From: Ostrinia nubilalis
Taxonomy: Eukaryota > Arthropoda > Insecta > Lepidoptera > Crambidae
NCBI RefSeq assembly: GCF_963855985.1
Contig: NC_087098.1
Span: forward strand, 15,830,501-15,894,500
DNA: 64,000 bases
Reading direction: 5' to 3'
Within the stretch, counting starts at the first letter, position 1; every line of letters begins with the position of its first letter. Made by a program: the position numbers and the translations under genes. Below the pieces are notes generated by a model that saw nothing but the letters and a program-made list of their open reading frames with translations, had not been told where the DNA came from and did no database searches. Of this stretch, positions 35,501 through 44,684 are shown one piece after another.

Positions 35501-35798
35501 TGATCTTATTTCTGGTGCTAAAGAGTGGCGCGGACTTCGGTGGTATGATTCCAGAGCTGCATCTGGTGCGAGGCTGGCTCGAGGACTTCTTTGTGGTGGT
35601 GGTGGAGAGTCGATTTCATCGTCAGTCTCTGTAGTAGCTAGTGAAGCTCTCCTCGAGGGTTGTGCTGACGCTCTTGGTGATCTCGCTTGTGGAGAAGTAG
35701 CTGCACTCCTGGAGGCTCGCCGTCGACGAGACGACGATGTTCTGTGTAGCATCTTGAACTTATCACTTTACTCTTCTATTCTTTTAATTCGACGCCAT
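17224..35798 (-). CDS. Whole gene model: multi-exon TMEM272-like four-helix membrane protein with Arg-Ser-Pro-rich N-terminal tail
   Basis: Seven minus-strand exons join with GT..AG sites and matching phases: 35798-34912, 34232-34120, 30635-30449, 29862-29803, 22030-21841, 18441-18261 and 17538 onward. The first six give 524 codons without a stop. Residues 1-280 are a disordered basic tail with repeated RSPRxS units. About residues 381-524 form four predicted membrane helices with a cysteine/proline loop (DCPAEPRIPVY) and the NYW and EPNQWC motifs. These are the pattern I know from TMEM272-like proteins, whose molecular function is poorly known. The long N-terminal tail is unusual for a family of short proteins. 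Phosphorylation-regulated interaction of the tail is inference. The 3' end is complex: a TAG, then a TGA, in an otherwise protein-like last exon that is duplicated five times. Family assignment rests on recalled motifs, not a search. Confidence 0.82.
17561..17749. mobile_element. Palindromic MITE 23 bp upstream of terminal exon copy 5
   Basis: AATGAGGGTTTTCGCGAATG at the left is inverse to CATTCGCGTAAACCCTCATT at the right. Complementarity runs inward through the CCGCCAGATGGC and GCCATCTAGCGG blocks. It lies in the intron right before the CAACTCCACAG acceptor, so it occupies the usual branch-point region and could affect splicing there. Confidence 0.82.
18082..18213 (-). pseudogene. Partial, internally deleted duplicate of exon 6
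   Basis: Minus-strand sequence from 18213 repeats exon 6 from the NYWTLG codons onward. It lacks about 37 bp between the TLG and PNQW codons, which breaks the frame and gives a stop in straight translation. The 3' half is well kept (FALTQLGVVWGV, then the leucine-rich helix ending ALVVYQ) and the donor CAA|GTGAGT is intact. A possible new acceptor (TCATAG at 18181-18176) would give a 94-nt exon, 18175-18082, phase 2 in and 0 out, so it could replace exon 6 in frame. It would lose the EPxxWC motif and lacks a good pyrimidine tract. I call it a pseudo-exon, with mutually exclusive use as the less likely alternative. Confidence 0.75.
18261..18441 (-). CDS. Exon 6: third/fourth helices with NYW and EPxxWC motifs
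   Basis: The exon is 181 nt with acceptor TTCTTACTCAG and donor TGCCAA|GTGAGT. It completes Trp464 and leaves in phase 0 after residue 524. It reads FAFGNYWTLGIMWPDYAP, then LFEPNQWCHRTLYVFAL and a leucine-rich last helix ending ALVVCQ. The paired NYW and EPxxWC motifs before the last helix match my memory of TMEM272-like proteins. A decayed copy lies about 50 bp downstream in the next intron. Confidence 0.88.
18790..19592. mobile_element. 803-bp hAT-like non-autonomous element
   Basis: An exact 8-bp duplication AAGTGTTC flanks it (18782-18789 and 19593-19600). The termini TAGTGTCCGACCGAA and TTCGGTCGGACACTA are inverse. Both ends carry runs of TTCGGTTTCGG. It has no coding capacity and lies in the intron between exons 5 and 6. 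Confidence 0.85.
19593..21537. other. Intron sequence with no recognised content
   Basis: Lies between exons 5 and 6. AT-rich with no long frame. Confidence 0.6.
21538..21735 (-). repeat. Second LINE 3' UTR fragment, minus orientation
   Basis: It has TTTATTCAAAGTCAAAGTC at the 3' end and AAGTGCTGAGAAGAACCGCC further in, like lepidopteran LINE tails ending TTTGACTTTGAATAAA on the minus strand. It lies 3' of exon 5 in the intron. Confidence 0.6.
21841..22030 (-). CDS. Exon 5: CPxEPxIPxY loop and second/third helices
   Basis: The exon is 190 nt with acceptor TTACTGTCCAG and donor GGCTG|GTAAGTATAC, phase 1 in and 2 out (residues 401-464). It encodes GVQYIRDCPAEPRIPVY, the most diagnostic motif of the gene, then a Gly/Ala-rich helix with WLLWAQL, a polar link (ASRSVNSAPSVPER), and the start of the third helix (VLAYMLTVFLLGW). 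A LINE fragment begins about 16 bp upstream of the acceptor, in the intron. Confidence 0.88.
22046..22562 (-). pseudogene. 5'-truncated LINE with RT C-terminus and 3' UTR
   Basis: Minus frame 22549-22274 encodes about 91 residues including HKFNTRNKNKLAVPNFRLHK, FMGKCIKLFNKLPQ and KAYYKVDDYI, then a stop. This RLHK...F.GKC...FNKLP...YYK pattern is the common end of CR1/Jockey-like LINE ORF2 in Lepidoptera. A 3' UTR with CCAATATTAACCCTACCACT follows to an A-rich end near 22046. It sits in the intron upstream of exon 5 and was probably inserted as a truncated copy. Confidence 0.78.
23557..23577. repeat. (TTTA)n microsatellite
   Basis: About five ATTT units, followed near 23717-23736 by an A-run of about 20. 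Confidence 0.7.
23803..23856. repeat. 27-bp tandem duplication
   Basis: AGTGACTGTAGGTAGAATAC plus seven more bases occurs twice back to back. Confidence 0.85.
25436..25560 (-). repeat. Retroposon 3' end, (CAT)n family, copy 1
   Basis: A CATCATCATCATCAT run is followed by TTTCAGTCATAGGACGCC and a GCCTGCGTCCAGCGCTTCCC block. It is the same family as 30062-30215, 31005-31080, 49508-49660 and 56085-56205. The tail reads (ATG)n on the other strand, so the element is probably minus-oriented. Confidence 0.65.
25797..26136. mobile_element. 340-bp foldback element with ~65-bp arms
   Basis: GACTAAGAGCTAGTGAACG and CGCCAGACCTACG near the left end return inverted as GTAGGTCTGGCGTTCACT and AGCTCTTAGTC at the right. 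The inner AAAAGCTGA also pairs. It is non-coding. Confidence 0.75.
28306..28481. mobile_element. 176-bp palindromic MITE family E, copy 1
   Basis: The arm CATGAGTTTACG...GGTGTGCTCGCTAGCGAG returns inverted as CGCTAGCGAGCACACC...GTAAACTCATAGTAAGC. The interior GGGGCGCTGCACAATATG is shared with copy 2. Confidence 0.8.
28490..28725. mobile_element. Tandem MITE-like sequence with CAACGCGTGCA blocks
   Basis: CCAACGCGTGCA occurs twice, near 28502 and 28627. The inverse TGCACGCGTTAAGCTT lies near 28600, and GCGAT/ATCGC-rich pairs lie between. It looks like one palindromic element partly duplicated, next to family E copy 1. Confidence 0.45.
29803..29862 (-). CDS. Exon 4: first transmembrane helix
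   Basis: A 60-nt exon between TTTTTGTTGCAG and GTAAGTTTC, phase 1 in and out. It encodes residues 381-400 plus the first base of 401, reading IVMTVFLACLSTLPVIMLIM. This is one strongly hydrophobic helix with a central proline. The helix-Pro pattern before a GVxYxxDCP motif is what I expect in TMEM272-like proteins. The exon is too short to be seen as a separate long open frame, but its flanking sites and phases fit perfectly. Confidence 0.85.
30062..30215 (-). repeat. Retroposon 3' end, (CAT)n family, copy 2
   Basis: ATCATCATCATTTCAGCCAT, GGACGTCCACTGCTAGACAT and AGGCCTCCCCCAATG run to CGTCGGTCCCCCTTG. It lies in the intron between exons 3 and 4. Confidence 0.7.
30449..30635 (-). CDS. Exon 3: juxtamembrane segment before the first helix
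   Basis: The acceptor CAATGTAG|GTGTCAGG and donor AGAACAA|GTAAGT delimit 187 nt, phase 0 in and phase 1 out (residues 319-380). The product runs from VSGDEQRRLCGEQEKYSERG through a glycine-rich stretch (GLGLGVGLTTYGS) to DFVCRAAKIMNRT, which leads straight into the first hydrophobic helix in the next exon. The exon is GC-rich against AT-rich introns, and its opposite-strand frames look like shadows. Confidence 0.85.
30670..30895 (+). repeat. Retroposon family F (CGCGACTTCGT type), copy 1
   Basis: AGCTGTGTCCGCGACTTCGT, then GCAACATTTTTCATTTTT, CCAGTAGTTTCTGAGATTAG and a TTGGTATAGATT end. This is a widespread lepidopteran retroposon 3' region. Copies at 37850-38095 and 54573-54790 share the same order of blocks. 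Confidence 0.7.
31005..31080 (-). repeat. Retroposon 3' end, (CAT)n family, copy 3 (short)
   Basis: GCCGTCCACTGCTGGACAAA and GGCCTCCCCCAAGG, without the CAT run. It lies in the intron upstream of exon 3. Confidence 0.6.
31292..31341. repeat. Imperfect hairpin
   Basis: TTTATTTATTT with CTCTGAG pairs with CTCAGAG and AAATAAATAAA around a 12-nt loop. It is intronic, and no conserved small RNA is recognised. Confidence 0.6.
32632..32746. mobile_element. MITE family A, copy 2
   Basis: It shares TGCACTATCTTACTTTGAC, AAACTCCATACAAAATACAC and GGTTAAAGTTAGGTGGTGC with the other copies. It lies in the intron between exons 2 and 3 of the membrane protein gene. Confidence 0.7.
34120..34232 (-). CDS. 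Exon 2: linker of the basic N-terminal tail
   Basis: The acceptor TTTTATTAG|GAACTAGG and donor AGCCAG|GTACGT bound a 113-nt exon. It enters in phase 1, completing a glycine codon from exon 1, and leaves in phase 0. It adds residues 281-318, rich in Ser, Arg and Gly (SVSPYRASLAGRQGT, then SRRASSSVSQ), so it continues the disordered phosphosite-like tail. The phase match with both neighbours supports the model. Confidence 0.8.
34912..35798 (-). CDS. Exon with start codon (ATG 35752-35750) encoding the RSPR-repeat tail
   Basis: The coding part 35752-34912 is 841 nt (280 codons plus one base), ending GCTGCAG|GTAAAA. The frame is open on past the donor but turns into AT-rich non-repeat sequence, so the donor at 34911 is preferred. 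The protein starts MLHRTSSSRRRRASRS and carries about ten RSPR or TSPR/ISPR units, each often followed by xSL(V/A)PD at a spacing of roughly 12-25 residues. The SP and RxxS sites suggest a multiply phosphorylated disordered region, which is inference. Upstream, an acceptor-like TTTTACAG ends at 35799, so the exon probably begins at 35798 with a 46-nt 5' UTR and earlier non-coding exon(s). The leader holds a minimal upstream reading frame (ATG GCG TCG AAT TAA). The context before the main ATG is CAAG, with A at -3. Confidence 0.85.
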
Positions 35799-36711
35799 CT
35801 GTAAAATTAAACAATTGTTATTACATTCCGTAGGAATGGGCTGTAACTTATAGGGGCAGTTCTGAGAGAAAAATTGGTATTCAGCCAGTATGCGCCTTTG
35901 AGGGTATATAAACTTCGTAAGTCATTCTAAATCCGCAATTTAAACTTGTTTGTTTCAGACCGCGGACATAAATCTGAATACTGATGTAAATAAGGTCAAT
36001 CTCTTTGTACCTAATACTCGTAATTTATCGCGATCTTGGAAACCTAATGGAATATTCTGAGGCTCCGGCTGACGTTGTGAAATTATAATTATTTGGCATT
36101 AATGCAGGCGGAATAAGAGCTGGTGCTTGAACAGAGAACAAAGATAAATTTTCCAAGACGAATGGACCAGTATTTTAGAGTAGAGGTGGAATTCTAATCA
36201 ATGTTTGGAGAGGAAACAATCCTGTCTAATTTATTCAAGTGCCATTTCGACTGCTATTTGGGTTACCTACCCGCTCTCACTTTGAATTACACACTTTCTC
36301 ATTTAGAAACAAGTAGGTACTTATTTCAGAACTTATACATGACAAGGATGTTTGATGTGATAAACGTAGGTATTACTTATTTGCCTTTCATTATAGGTAA
36401 TTAATTATTCTAATATCTATTAAAGTAATTAAGAAACTCGATCTGCTCTTTAATTACGAATTAATTGGAGCCTTTGGCCTACCGTCAACGAGGCAGACTA
36501 AACAAACTGATGTTGAATTTCTAAATCCGTTTTTCTTAGAGAATATTCTTGTTTTGTACGAGTATATTAATAAGTCTTTAAAGATTTAATGAACAATCTA
36601 AAATAAGATTTGAATGACTGTTGAAAGTCAAATTTTGCTTATTTAATATTTATGGCGACATAGCTGAGAAAACTAATCCTTAAAGGGAAAACTGTTGAGT
36701 CTCAAAAAGTT

Positions 36712-36945
36712 TAAGGTCTCGTTCCCACGGCAATCCAGTTTTGCGGGACCAGTAATGTAGGATCCCGTAAAACAGGTCTGTTGTATGTTTGATTAAATTA
36801 GAATTACAAATTCAGAAGGATCGTTTTTTGCGGGACACTGCAAATGGGATGTTCGTGTGAACGTTAATATTAAAACACGTATTTACTAAACTGGATCCTG
36901 CAGAAAACGGGATGTCTCCATGAGAACAAGCCCCAAATCGTACCT
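36712..36945. mobile_element. Degraded MITE with imperfect inverted ends
   Basis: CTCGTTCCCACGGCAATCC and TTTTGCGGGAC at the left echo, inverted, GGATCCTGCAGAAAACGGGA and CCATGAGAACAAG at the right. Divergence is high. Confidence 0.45.
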
Positions 36946-37849
36946 TAACAAGGCAATAGCAATGACACGCCACTCCATCAAAACTACCAAGACAGTCATT
37001 ACGTGATTCAATCTGTGTAATGATCACGACCCTCCGACGTATGTGGGAGTTGTTTACAGTAATAGGGTGATTCGAGCAGGGTTGTGTGGAATCATTGTTT
37101 CTGAAGACAACGCGGCCTTCGGGCGGACTTAATGCTTTAACCTATTTTATTTCTATTGTAGTCAAATAGTAGGACCATTTTTTTTTATTCACACACCATT
37201 ACCTAGCCTCAAACTATTTAAATATGTTTTTTTCCTAATTAGTAAAGTCAATTGATTTGCCTACTGTTAAACGAAGAATGATAATACGTTATGTTCGTGC
37301 TTCAATCCACGGGTGACCATACGAGTAAACGTATAATTACGATCCCATTAAAGTGATTATTCAAATTGTGCCCAAGTTCAGAATAGCCCTATCTATTTTT
37401 AGTTACACGAGCTTTAAGTAAGTAGGTAATAATAATAGGCAAGAAAAATATTAGCCTACTTTATAAGTTAATGATGTTGACATAGTATGTACGTACAGTA
37501 TTACACACATTTACGATTTTGTTATTCATACGCCCGTATCTACGTTGTCTATTTTTTGTCCCGCAACTTCTTGTTCATACTAAATACATAATAGAAAAAA
37601 ATATAAAGGTGGCCTAGGTATAAGTTTATCGGACTTACTACAGACACAGAGTTGCTTAAAAGGTAAAACGTATTGTGATGTTTCTTTCGTAGACTTATTT
37701 GTTTAATTTCACAAACAAAATGTATCCCTTAATGAAATAAAAGAAAGTATCGGAAAAGGTGTAGGCGACAAAGAAAAGAAGACATTTATAAATGTACGTT
37801 TCCAAAAAAGACTTAAATAATTTAAGGCGGGCAACTCTTGACAAAAAAG

Positions 37850-38095
37850 AATTTTGAAATGTAGCTGTCTTGTGCCCACGACTTCTTACGCATGAAATTA
37901 GTTTGAATATTTCCCGTTTTTGCAATATTTTTCTTTACTGCTCCGCCCTTATCGGTTGTAGGGCCCTAAAGATTCCTAAAACCTTCCTCAATAAATGGGC
38001 TATTCAACACAAAAATATATTTTTTTAAATCGAACCAATAGTTCCTGAGATTAGCTCATTCAAACAAACTCAACTTAATATTATTAGTATAGATA
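37850..38095 (+). repeat. Retroposon family F, copy 2
   Basis: GTGCCCACGACTTCTTACGC, then CCAATAGTTCCTGAGATTAG and TTATTAGTATAGATAA. Confidence 0.7.
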
Positions 38096-38234
38096 AAAAT
38101 AAAGGCAAAAAGAGGGAAGTAATAATCAAAAAACCGAAATGGATACAAGAAAATAAATCAAGACGTATAAGGAGAAAAGGCAACTATTCTCTAAAACAAT
38201 CAGCAAGCATAACAGAGTTCGGAGCAGCTGCATC

Positions 38235-38278
38235 AATATAATATAATATAATATAATACAATATAATATAATATAATA
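38235..38278. repeat. (ATATA/TAATA)n microsatellite
   Basis: Pentanucleotide ATAAT units run for about 44 bp with one interruption (ATACA). Confidence 0.85.
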
Positions 38279-40218
38279 GCCCCGGCACAAGCAGCGAACA
38301 TAAGAAATTAATCACCGTAGACGACACTCGGAACCGGTTTTTACCGGAAAGCGTTTCCGTGTTCCCGCTTCCGGTATTAAGGGCAGTACCGGGACGTCAC
38401 CGATGCCATTTGTCTCCGTTCCGGGGATATTATTAGGAACAGTTTAACCTTTTTATGCTGGAACTATACTAGGAATTTCGATTTAAGTGGGCTCTCGAGG
38501 TAAAAAATGAAGAATACTCGTGGCTGTTAAAGTGTGAAGGTTAGTCGGAAAAGCTTCAGATCGTATTTCAAAGGCGAAAACCAATGGAATTTCTTCCCGG
38601 AAAAAATGTGAATGTGGTCCTTCCTACATTTTCCTTTTTCATTATTTTAACTTTCCAGGTAACTTTTTATATCACCACTTCCATGAAAATACACCATACT
38701 GTTATGGAAAATGAAAAATAAGATGCATAAAAACTTTCTTATTTTTATTTCCAAGTAAAAGCAGCCTTCTTTCTCCAAGGTCCATTTCATCTTGATTACT
38801 TATGATCTATCAAAATAGTTCCAACCATTTCACAGTCAGAGCTGCTATTTTTACTTTATGAAATACCTACATTTCAAATAAATATTGAGTATTGAGTACA
38901 ATAATTTCTTTGTAACAGACACGTGTTTTGTCGTCGAATCTTCCACCATTCATTATTGATTGTTAATTAATCACCACTTGAGACCAATTAGCAGTCTATG
39001 TTTTGATTTCAGCTGTGAAACGTGAGAACCGAGCGGATTAGTTTACACTGAAGGCTGATGTTTTATGGCTAAATTCATTATTTAATTTAGTTTGAAAGTT
39101 AATTTCAAAGATCTACATTTGATTTTGAGTAGTTACTTACCGGGAAAAAATCAAACATCAAAGTTTGTAAAACTTTGACATAGGATATTTTATGGAATTC
39201 TAATAAAAAAATCAGAAAGCGAGCACCAAATCTAGACGCCATAGTCCCATAGTTTTGAACACACACAATTAGTCCAGTTTAGTGTGTGTGTGGAAAAAAA
39301 AGCGATGCCATACCTTCCATTGAATTTCGGTATTTATCACCAAAGCACTGGACTTTCAACCTTCTCACCAACTTTAAACAACATTTTAGCCAGTGAACAA
39401 TTTAACCTCGATTTTACGCAACATTCATAACAACTTTTGTTCATAACTTTCGGGTTTCACTATTTTTCAACCTCTCATACAAAATGGCTGAACAACTGAT
39501 CAACTAACTTTTGGATTAGCCTGTTTCCACTCTTAGGTTACTCCGGTTTATGGGTAAACGTGAAAATGTATAATTTTAGCAATCTATTTGATTGTTATAA
39601 GTACATTCAAAAGCAAGAATAAGTAGAGAGAATACAGTAAACATCTACTTAGATTTTCTTACAATAATATACTCTGTTAAATTACATAGGTAAACATAAT
39701 TGAAGGCAACGTATATTGAGTAATGAGACTCAACAAGAGTTGAAAATATCACAATTTTAATGAGAGATCACTTGATGAGTTATTTAGATCCATACGAGTA
39801 TACTTTGAATGTGTATCAAATAAACAATGTAATAATGAAATACACAAATTTTGATGAAGCAGTCTCCCAACAAACTAGACGGTTTTTCTTGGCATAAAGC
39901 AGAAGACAATTTTATGATATTGATATGTAACAAAGTGACAGGAATAGAATGGGGCGGTGATATAGAATAGAGGCCCAAAAATAGCCAAAAAAAAACATCT
40001 GAAAACGCATGACAACTGTCCACGGTGGTGTAGCTTACTAGACGCGGAATCTTCACTATACGCTTGCATACAATGTTGCGTCCACAGGGTTACATTATAT
40101 TGTTTTGTATGTGAGCGGCAAACGAGCGTATGATGTCGAGTACGCGTCTAGTACTAAGACACAAGAAATGAATTCATACACCCTGAAGTATGAATAATCG
40201 CTGTCTCCTGAAACTTAC

Positions 40219-40267
40219 AGCAACCCTTCAAGGAGCGCCTGAACTGAACGCTCGACTGGTTCGACAT
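40219..40267 (-). CDS. Possible alternative first coding exon
   Basis: An ATG at 40267-40265 in a CAAG|ATG context, like that of the main start, opens MSNQSSVQFRRSLKGC. It reaches a strong donor TGCT|GTAAGT after 49 nt (phase 1). Among the known exons, only splicing to exon 4 (29862) keeps a frame and skips the RSPR tail: joining exon 2 would make a TGA, exon 3 is out of phase, and exon 5 would remove the first helix. It could instead belong to an unseen nested gene or be chance. Confidence 0.35.
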
Positions 40268-41297
40268 CTTGACTGTTATTAGTTCCGGCATAATTGGTCA
40301 TTGATGTGTTTGCTCACTCAACTCGCAACTTAAATTAAATTGAGCAACGCTTAATGCTTATATCTGGCTCAAGCCGAAATTGATAGGTTAAGGGAACTGA
40401 TTAACGATTCTCCTTAAGCGTTAGATATACCTTCTAGTTAGGAAACTTTAGATGTAACTCCCATTGGGTTTTACATAAGGACGATGGATGATTGGTAAGT
40501 TAAGCCAAAACACAGCTAAGGAAACACAGGTTCTACAGTTTAGGAGTAATTTTAATAAGGTTCAACTTTAGTAACTAAATTAAGAGAACCTATCCAATTA
40601 ATGCTCCAGTACCTTTTCTGAATATCTGCGTCATGTAACGCTCTTACAAAGAACGTATTTCACTTTGAGCACCCATTCAAATAGCACCTGGCCTATTCCA
40701 CTTAGCACCTAAACACATTGAGAACAATTTTCAATTAGTTAAAAAGAGTAATAGACAAAATTCCGTCGCATTAATCTGTCACATGAGTGAAAGCTTAATG
40801 CTGATTGAATTTATTGTGCTTGTGAATCTTTAGAAAATATTTATTTCGTAAATAGCAGTTTCCTCACTGTTTCCTTTTTTCGTTCATATTTTATTAATTA
40901 GCTACGGTTATTTACGTAGGGAATAAAGTCTATAATTTATTGTAAAAGAAGATTAACTTGAAAATTCCCATTCCTCGTTCCCACCACCGCAACACCTGTG
41001 TCTGGATTTACTTGACCAATAAATCGACTAACAAAATATTTTTTATTCGTAGGAAAGGTCAAGTTTGACTTTTTATTTGTTAACCTCGAGATTCCAATGT
41101 GGAATATCTATTTCGCATTTTCCTTATTTTTTATATCATTTTGAACATAATATTATTATTTAGTCTTTAAATACTTAGCACTTTAATCTTGACCCCATGA
41201 CGATGTAAAAATGCGTGATTGATGATTTTGTATTGATTTTTACAGTAATTTCATTATGGAAATCATAAATAGGTAGGTATACCTTTGAAAGCTTTAA

Positions 41298-42404
41298 CCC
41301 TTAAGTAACATCCTTATTTTTGGTTACACATTGAACACCCTGGGGTAAAAAAATTACCCCAAACGGAAATTGAAAATTTTTAGGTAAATATTGGAAATAA
41401 ATTCAATTTGTGATTTATATGTATTAGCGGGCTCACTAAATTATACGATTGCCTTAAAACATCGTCTATCTAGCGTAAAGAAACATCTTAAATCAATCAT
41501 AACAAAAAACAAAGAATTTTACATTTGCAACTAACTAGTGTCTACAATGGTCTTCTAGAAAAATCTTAGAAATTTAGTGTGAGAACCAAAAACTTACACT
41601 AATCGGACATCGAATAGCTGCTTTATACACATTTTAAACTCAAAGATAAATAAAACGAAAATTTCTGGACTTATAACAAAGCAAAATATAAAAAAAAGTT
41701 TTTTATAAAATTATGAGAAATTCATTTTTATATTATTTTATTCCTAATTATTATTTTCAAAACACATCAAACACACTGAATTATAACGTAATTATCACTT
41801 TAGAGTTCTATTTCTGTGTCGAATTTATGAACGCTCTGTGTACCTACCATGAGTTTACGTTAGGTGTGCTCGCTAGCGAGTACGTCAAAAATATCTATGA
41901 AGATTTTGTTTCTTGAAAGTAGCCGCTAGGGGCGCTGCACAATATGTCATACAATTAATGTCATTTTTTTACGCAGTCGCTAGTGAGCACACCTAACGTA
42001 AACTCATGGTAGGCACACTGTTCTGAGGGGATGTCTTCAATGTTCGAAAAGTATCATGTAAATCAAGGTCTTTTTATCTCTCTGCATTCTCGAAACAACG
42101 TTCTACTTGATCGTCATATAAATATTTATTCATTTTGTTTAAATATCATAAAAACCTATTAATTACATGTTAGGTGATGATAAATTAAAGCATGCGCAAC
42201 TAACACCCTGGGGTAAATTTCTACCCCACCCTCCTGTAAAAGCCAAACGGATTATTTTTTTCACATCCCGCGTCTACGAGCTTAAAGCGCACGCTCTGCA
42301 TTGAGAATACACAAAACGATATTGCTCTAGCTTCACCGGAAAAAAAGATATGCCAATTTTTATACGTCTGGGGTAAAAAATTACCCCACGGTGTTACTTA
42401 AGGG
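41298..42404. mobile_element. 1,107-bp piggyBac-like non-autonomous element
   Basis: TTAA lies at both edges (41294-41297 and 42405-42408). The ends CCCTTAAGTAACA and TGTTACTTAAGGG are inverse. Each end has an adjacent GGGGTAAAAAA.TTACCCC palindrome, and a third GGGGTAAATTTCTACCCC lies inside. There is no transposase. A MITE (41838-42018) is nested within. Confidence 0.8.
41838..42018. mobile_element. MITE family E, copy 2, nested in a piggyBac-like element
   Basis: It is close to 28306-28481 in the same orientation. It lies wholly inside the TTAA-flanked element 41298-42404 and so inserted after it. Confidence 0.8.
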
Positions 42405-44642
42405 TTAAGATAGATGTTGAACTTGTGAAATTAAACAAAGCAGCTACTGTGGATCTTTGTAAGCTAATTTATTGTAATTTGGATAAGACGCATTGTTGAT
42501 AAATATTGCCTTCTGCCAAATAATTAAATGAAATCTTATGTCCCAATGTAACGCAATTACGCACCAAAAATATTGTTCAAGTAAAAAGATTAGAACCCTC
42601 TTTAGGACATAATCCAATTTTTGGCGAGTGATTCTGAAATCTTCCTCGGATATCAGTTAATTTTGTCTCCACGTTCCAAATTGGACTTTATTTCGCGAAC
42701 TTTTAAGAACAAATTGGTTCAAAGTCGATGATATAAATTTGTCAAGTTACCCTGAATTGAATTAACCACTTGGATGTCATTTCATTAACAAGCACAAAGG
42801 AACATCAAAAGTAAAGTTTTCACTTGTAAACTAATTAGAAAAGAAACTTAATTAGCTGCTTGAGGGCTGTTATCGACCTTCAGGACTTTGTTTGTATAAG
42901 TAAAAGGAGATCAAGTGTTCCAAGGTAGTCTAGAATCTTTGCTATTAATTACTCTCATTATTCAGAACATCTGGCAAACTCTGCATCATGTTAATTACAA
43001 TTTCTCATTTTCTTAACTTACATGCTCATAATTGTATACTAGAATCATCGTCATCACTCATTATCGAACACCATGGCCTCAAAAAAGTGAAAAATAACTG
43101 TTTATTACTAGTTACTTAACAAATTCACTGTGCCGCAGCAGTCTACAGGCAGATCTTTGATTTACAACGCCTTGAAAATGATAATAAAAATAGATCTTTA
43201 GCTAAACATTTTCAAATATACTCGTAGCTTCTTTCACAGCAATTGCCGAAAGTGGATTTTTACGCGCATTATTCCAACTGTAAGAAGTACTGGAAGAATC
43301 TCTCCAATCCCTTACGCTCCTCCACTCCCAACTGAATGGCGTGATCCAGTCACTGCTCGCCTTTAATAAACATGTCAGAACCACAGAACATGTCAAGTCT
43401 TATCTCCATTACCATACGACATGGCTGGACTAGTGGCGCCGCTGATTGCCCAACGCAAAATTATTAGATTATACTCAGCATCTCACATACCCTGAGATAA
43501 AGATAAAAAACAGTAAAAATAATAGAATTTGAAGGTATAATTTTGCAAAATAAGGCTCCTAGTAATTGCAAATGATGAGGCCTTAATATCATTATTTGTT
43601 TAAATATCAAAAGAAGTGTCATCTAATTTTATGTACAATTTGTTGACTTCCAAAAAGCTTTTTTTTTTAAAACCTGTATCAAGTTGTATAGTAAGTTTGT
43701 GAGTTTGTACTGTATAACATATATGTCCATGCATGCATCATGCATGGACTGAAGGTCAACTCGACAGTAACGCTATCGATAGTTAACATCACTTGAGTGG
43801 AAGTCTTAAAATGGCCCCCGCATCCGGGTGACACGATTAGGCGGGAAACAGACCGGAAATTGCAAAACCGCGCGACGGGGTGAAGCCACAGATTATATTT
43901 ATAAATGTCAGGATGGATGTAATAAATCAAATTTGAGGATGTGTGATTACTGTACTTGGAGTCGTAGTAAACTTTATTTTGTAAATATGATTAAAATCCA
44001 TGTTTATAACAGTCTGCCCAAAACAGTTGAACAGTTTAACCGATTGAGTCCCACACGGCATTAATTAATGTAATAACAATTGATTATCTATTGTGTCTAG
44101 ATTCGCGGAGCTTGAAGGATTAATATACTAAGCAGTTCAGTTAAAAAGCTGTATGTATTTCATTGACTAAAAAAGCAGTCTGCTCTATTTAAATGGCGCA
44201 GTCCCATTCATAACTACGAGTAGGTATACTACATACTTTTCGTTCGTTCCGTGAAAAGCAGGAGAACGCCACACCAATCAAAGAAAGATAGGTACACAAT
44301 CTCCACGTGGATGAGGAAATAAAAAGTACTACGTCAACATACAGGATTTTTGAATTGCAGAATAGGTTAGAAAAGAGGAAATGCTTACAAACCAGCAAAA
44401 CAAAAACACGACTCCGCTAAAGTTCTAGAGTCAACAACTCTAAAACAGTCGATTGGATAAACAAACAAACAAGATGTTCATTGTTCAACTGTTTTGCTTT
44501 TAACTGTTTATAGTCGGTTCTCGCTGTAATGTGGACCATTTACAAGCGCGAGTATTCGGATTAACTTGCGGGATTTAACTAACGGTGTGGTAATAAAAGG
44601 AAGGATTTTAGCATTGTTCGTTAAGTGACTCACATTTTGCTA

Positions 44643-44684
44643 TATTATAACGCTCAACAATTATTATAACGCTCAACAATTATT
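44643..44684. repeat. ~20-bp tandem duplication
   Basis: TTATAACGCTCAACAATTAT occurs twice in tandem. Confidence 0.85.

Larger units (their letters stand above)
35799..40218. other. 5' flank or first intron of the gene
   Basis: An acceptor at 35799 implies an upstream non-coding exon, but I cannot place it. Otherwise there is a MITE remnant, a retroposon copy and a microsatellite. Confidence 0.5.

Noticed and set aside
35376..35804. 142-codon plus-strand open frame
   Set aside because: Exact antisense shadow of the RSPR-repeat exon; no splice or codon support of its own.
43828..44064. Plus frame with KIHVYNSLPKTVEQFNRLS, like a LINE C-terminus
   Set aside because: Resemblance limited to a few residues (YNSLP); no 3' UTR or flanking family sequence, so not called.
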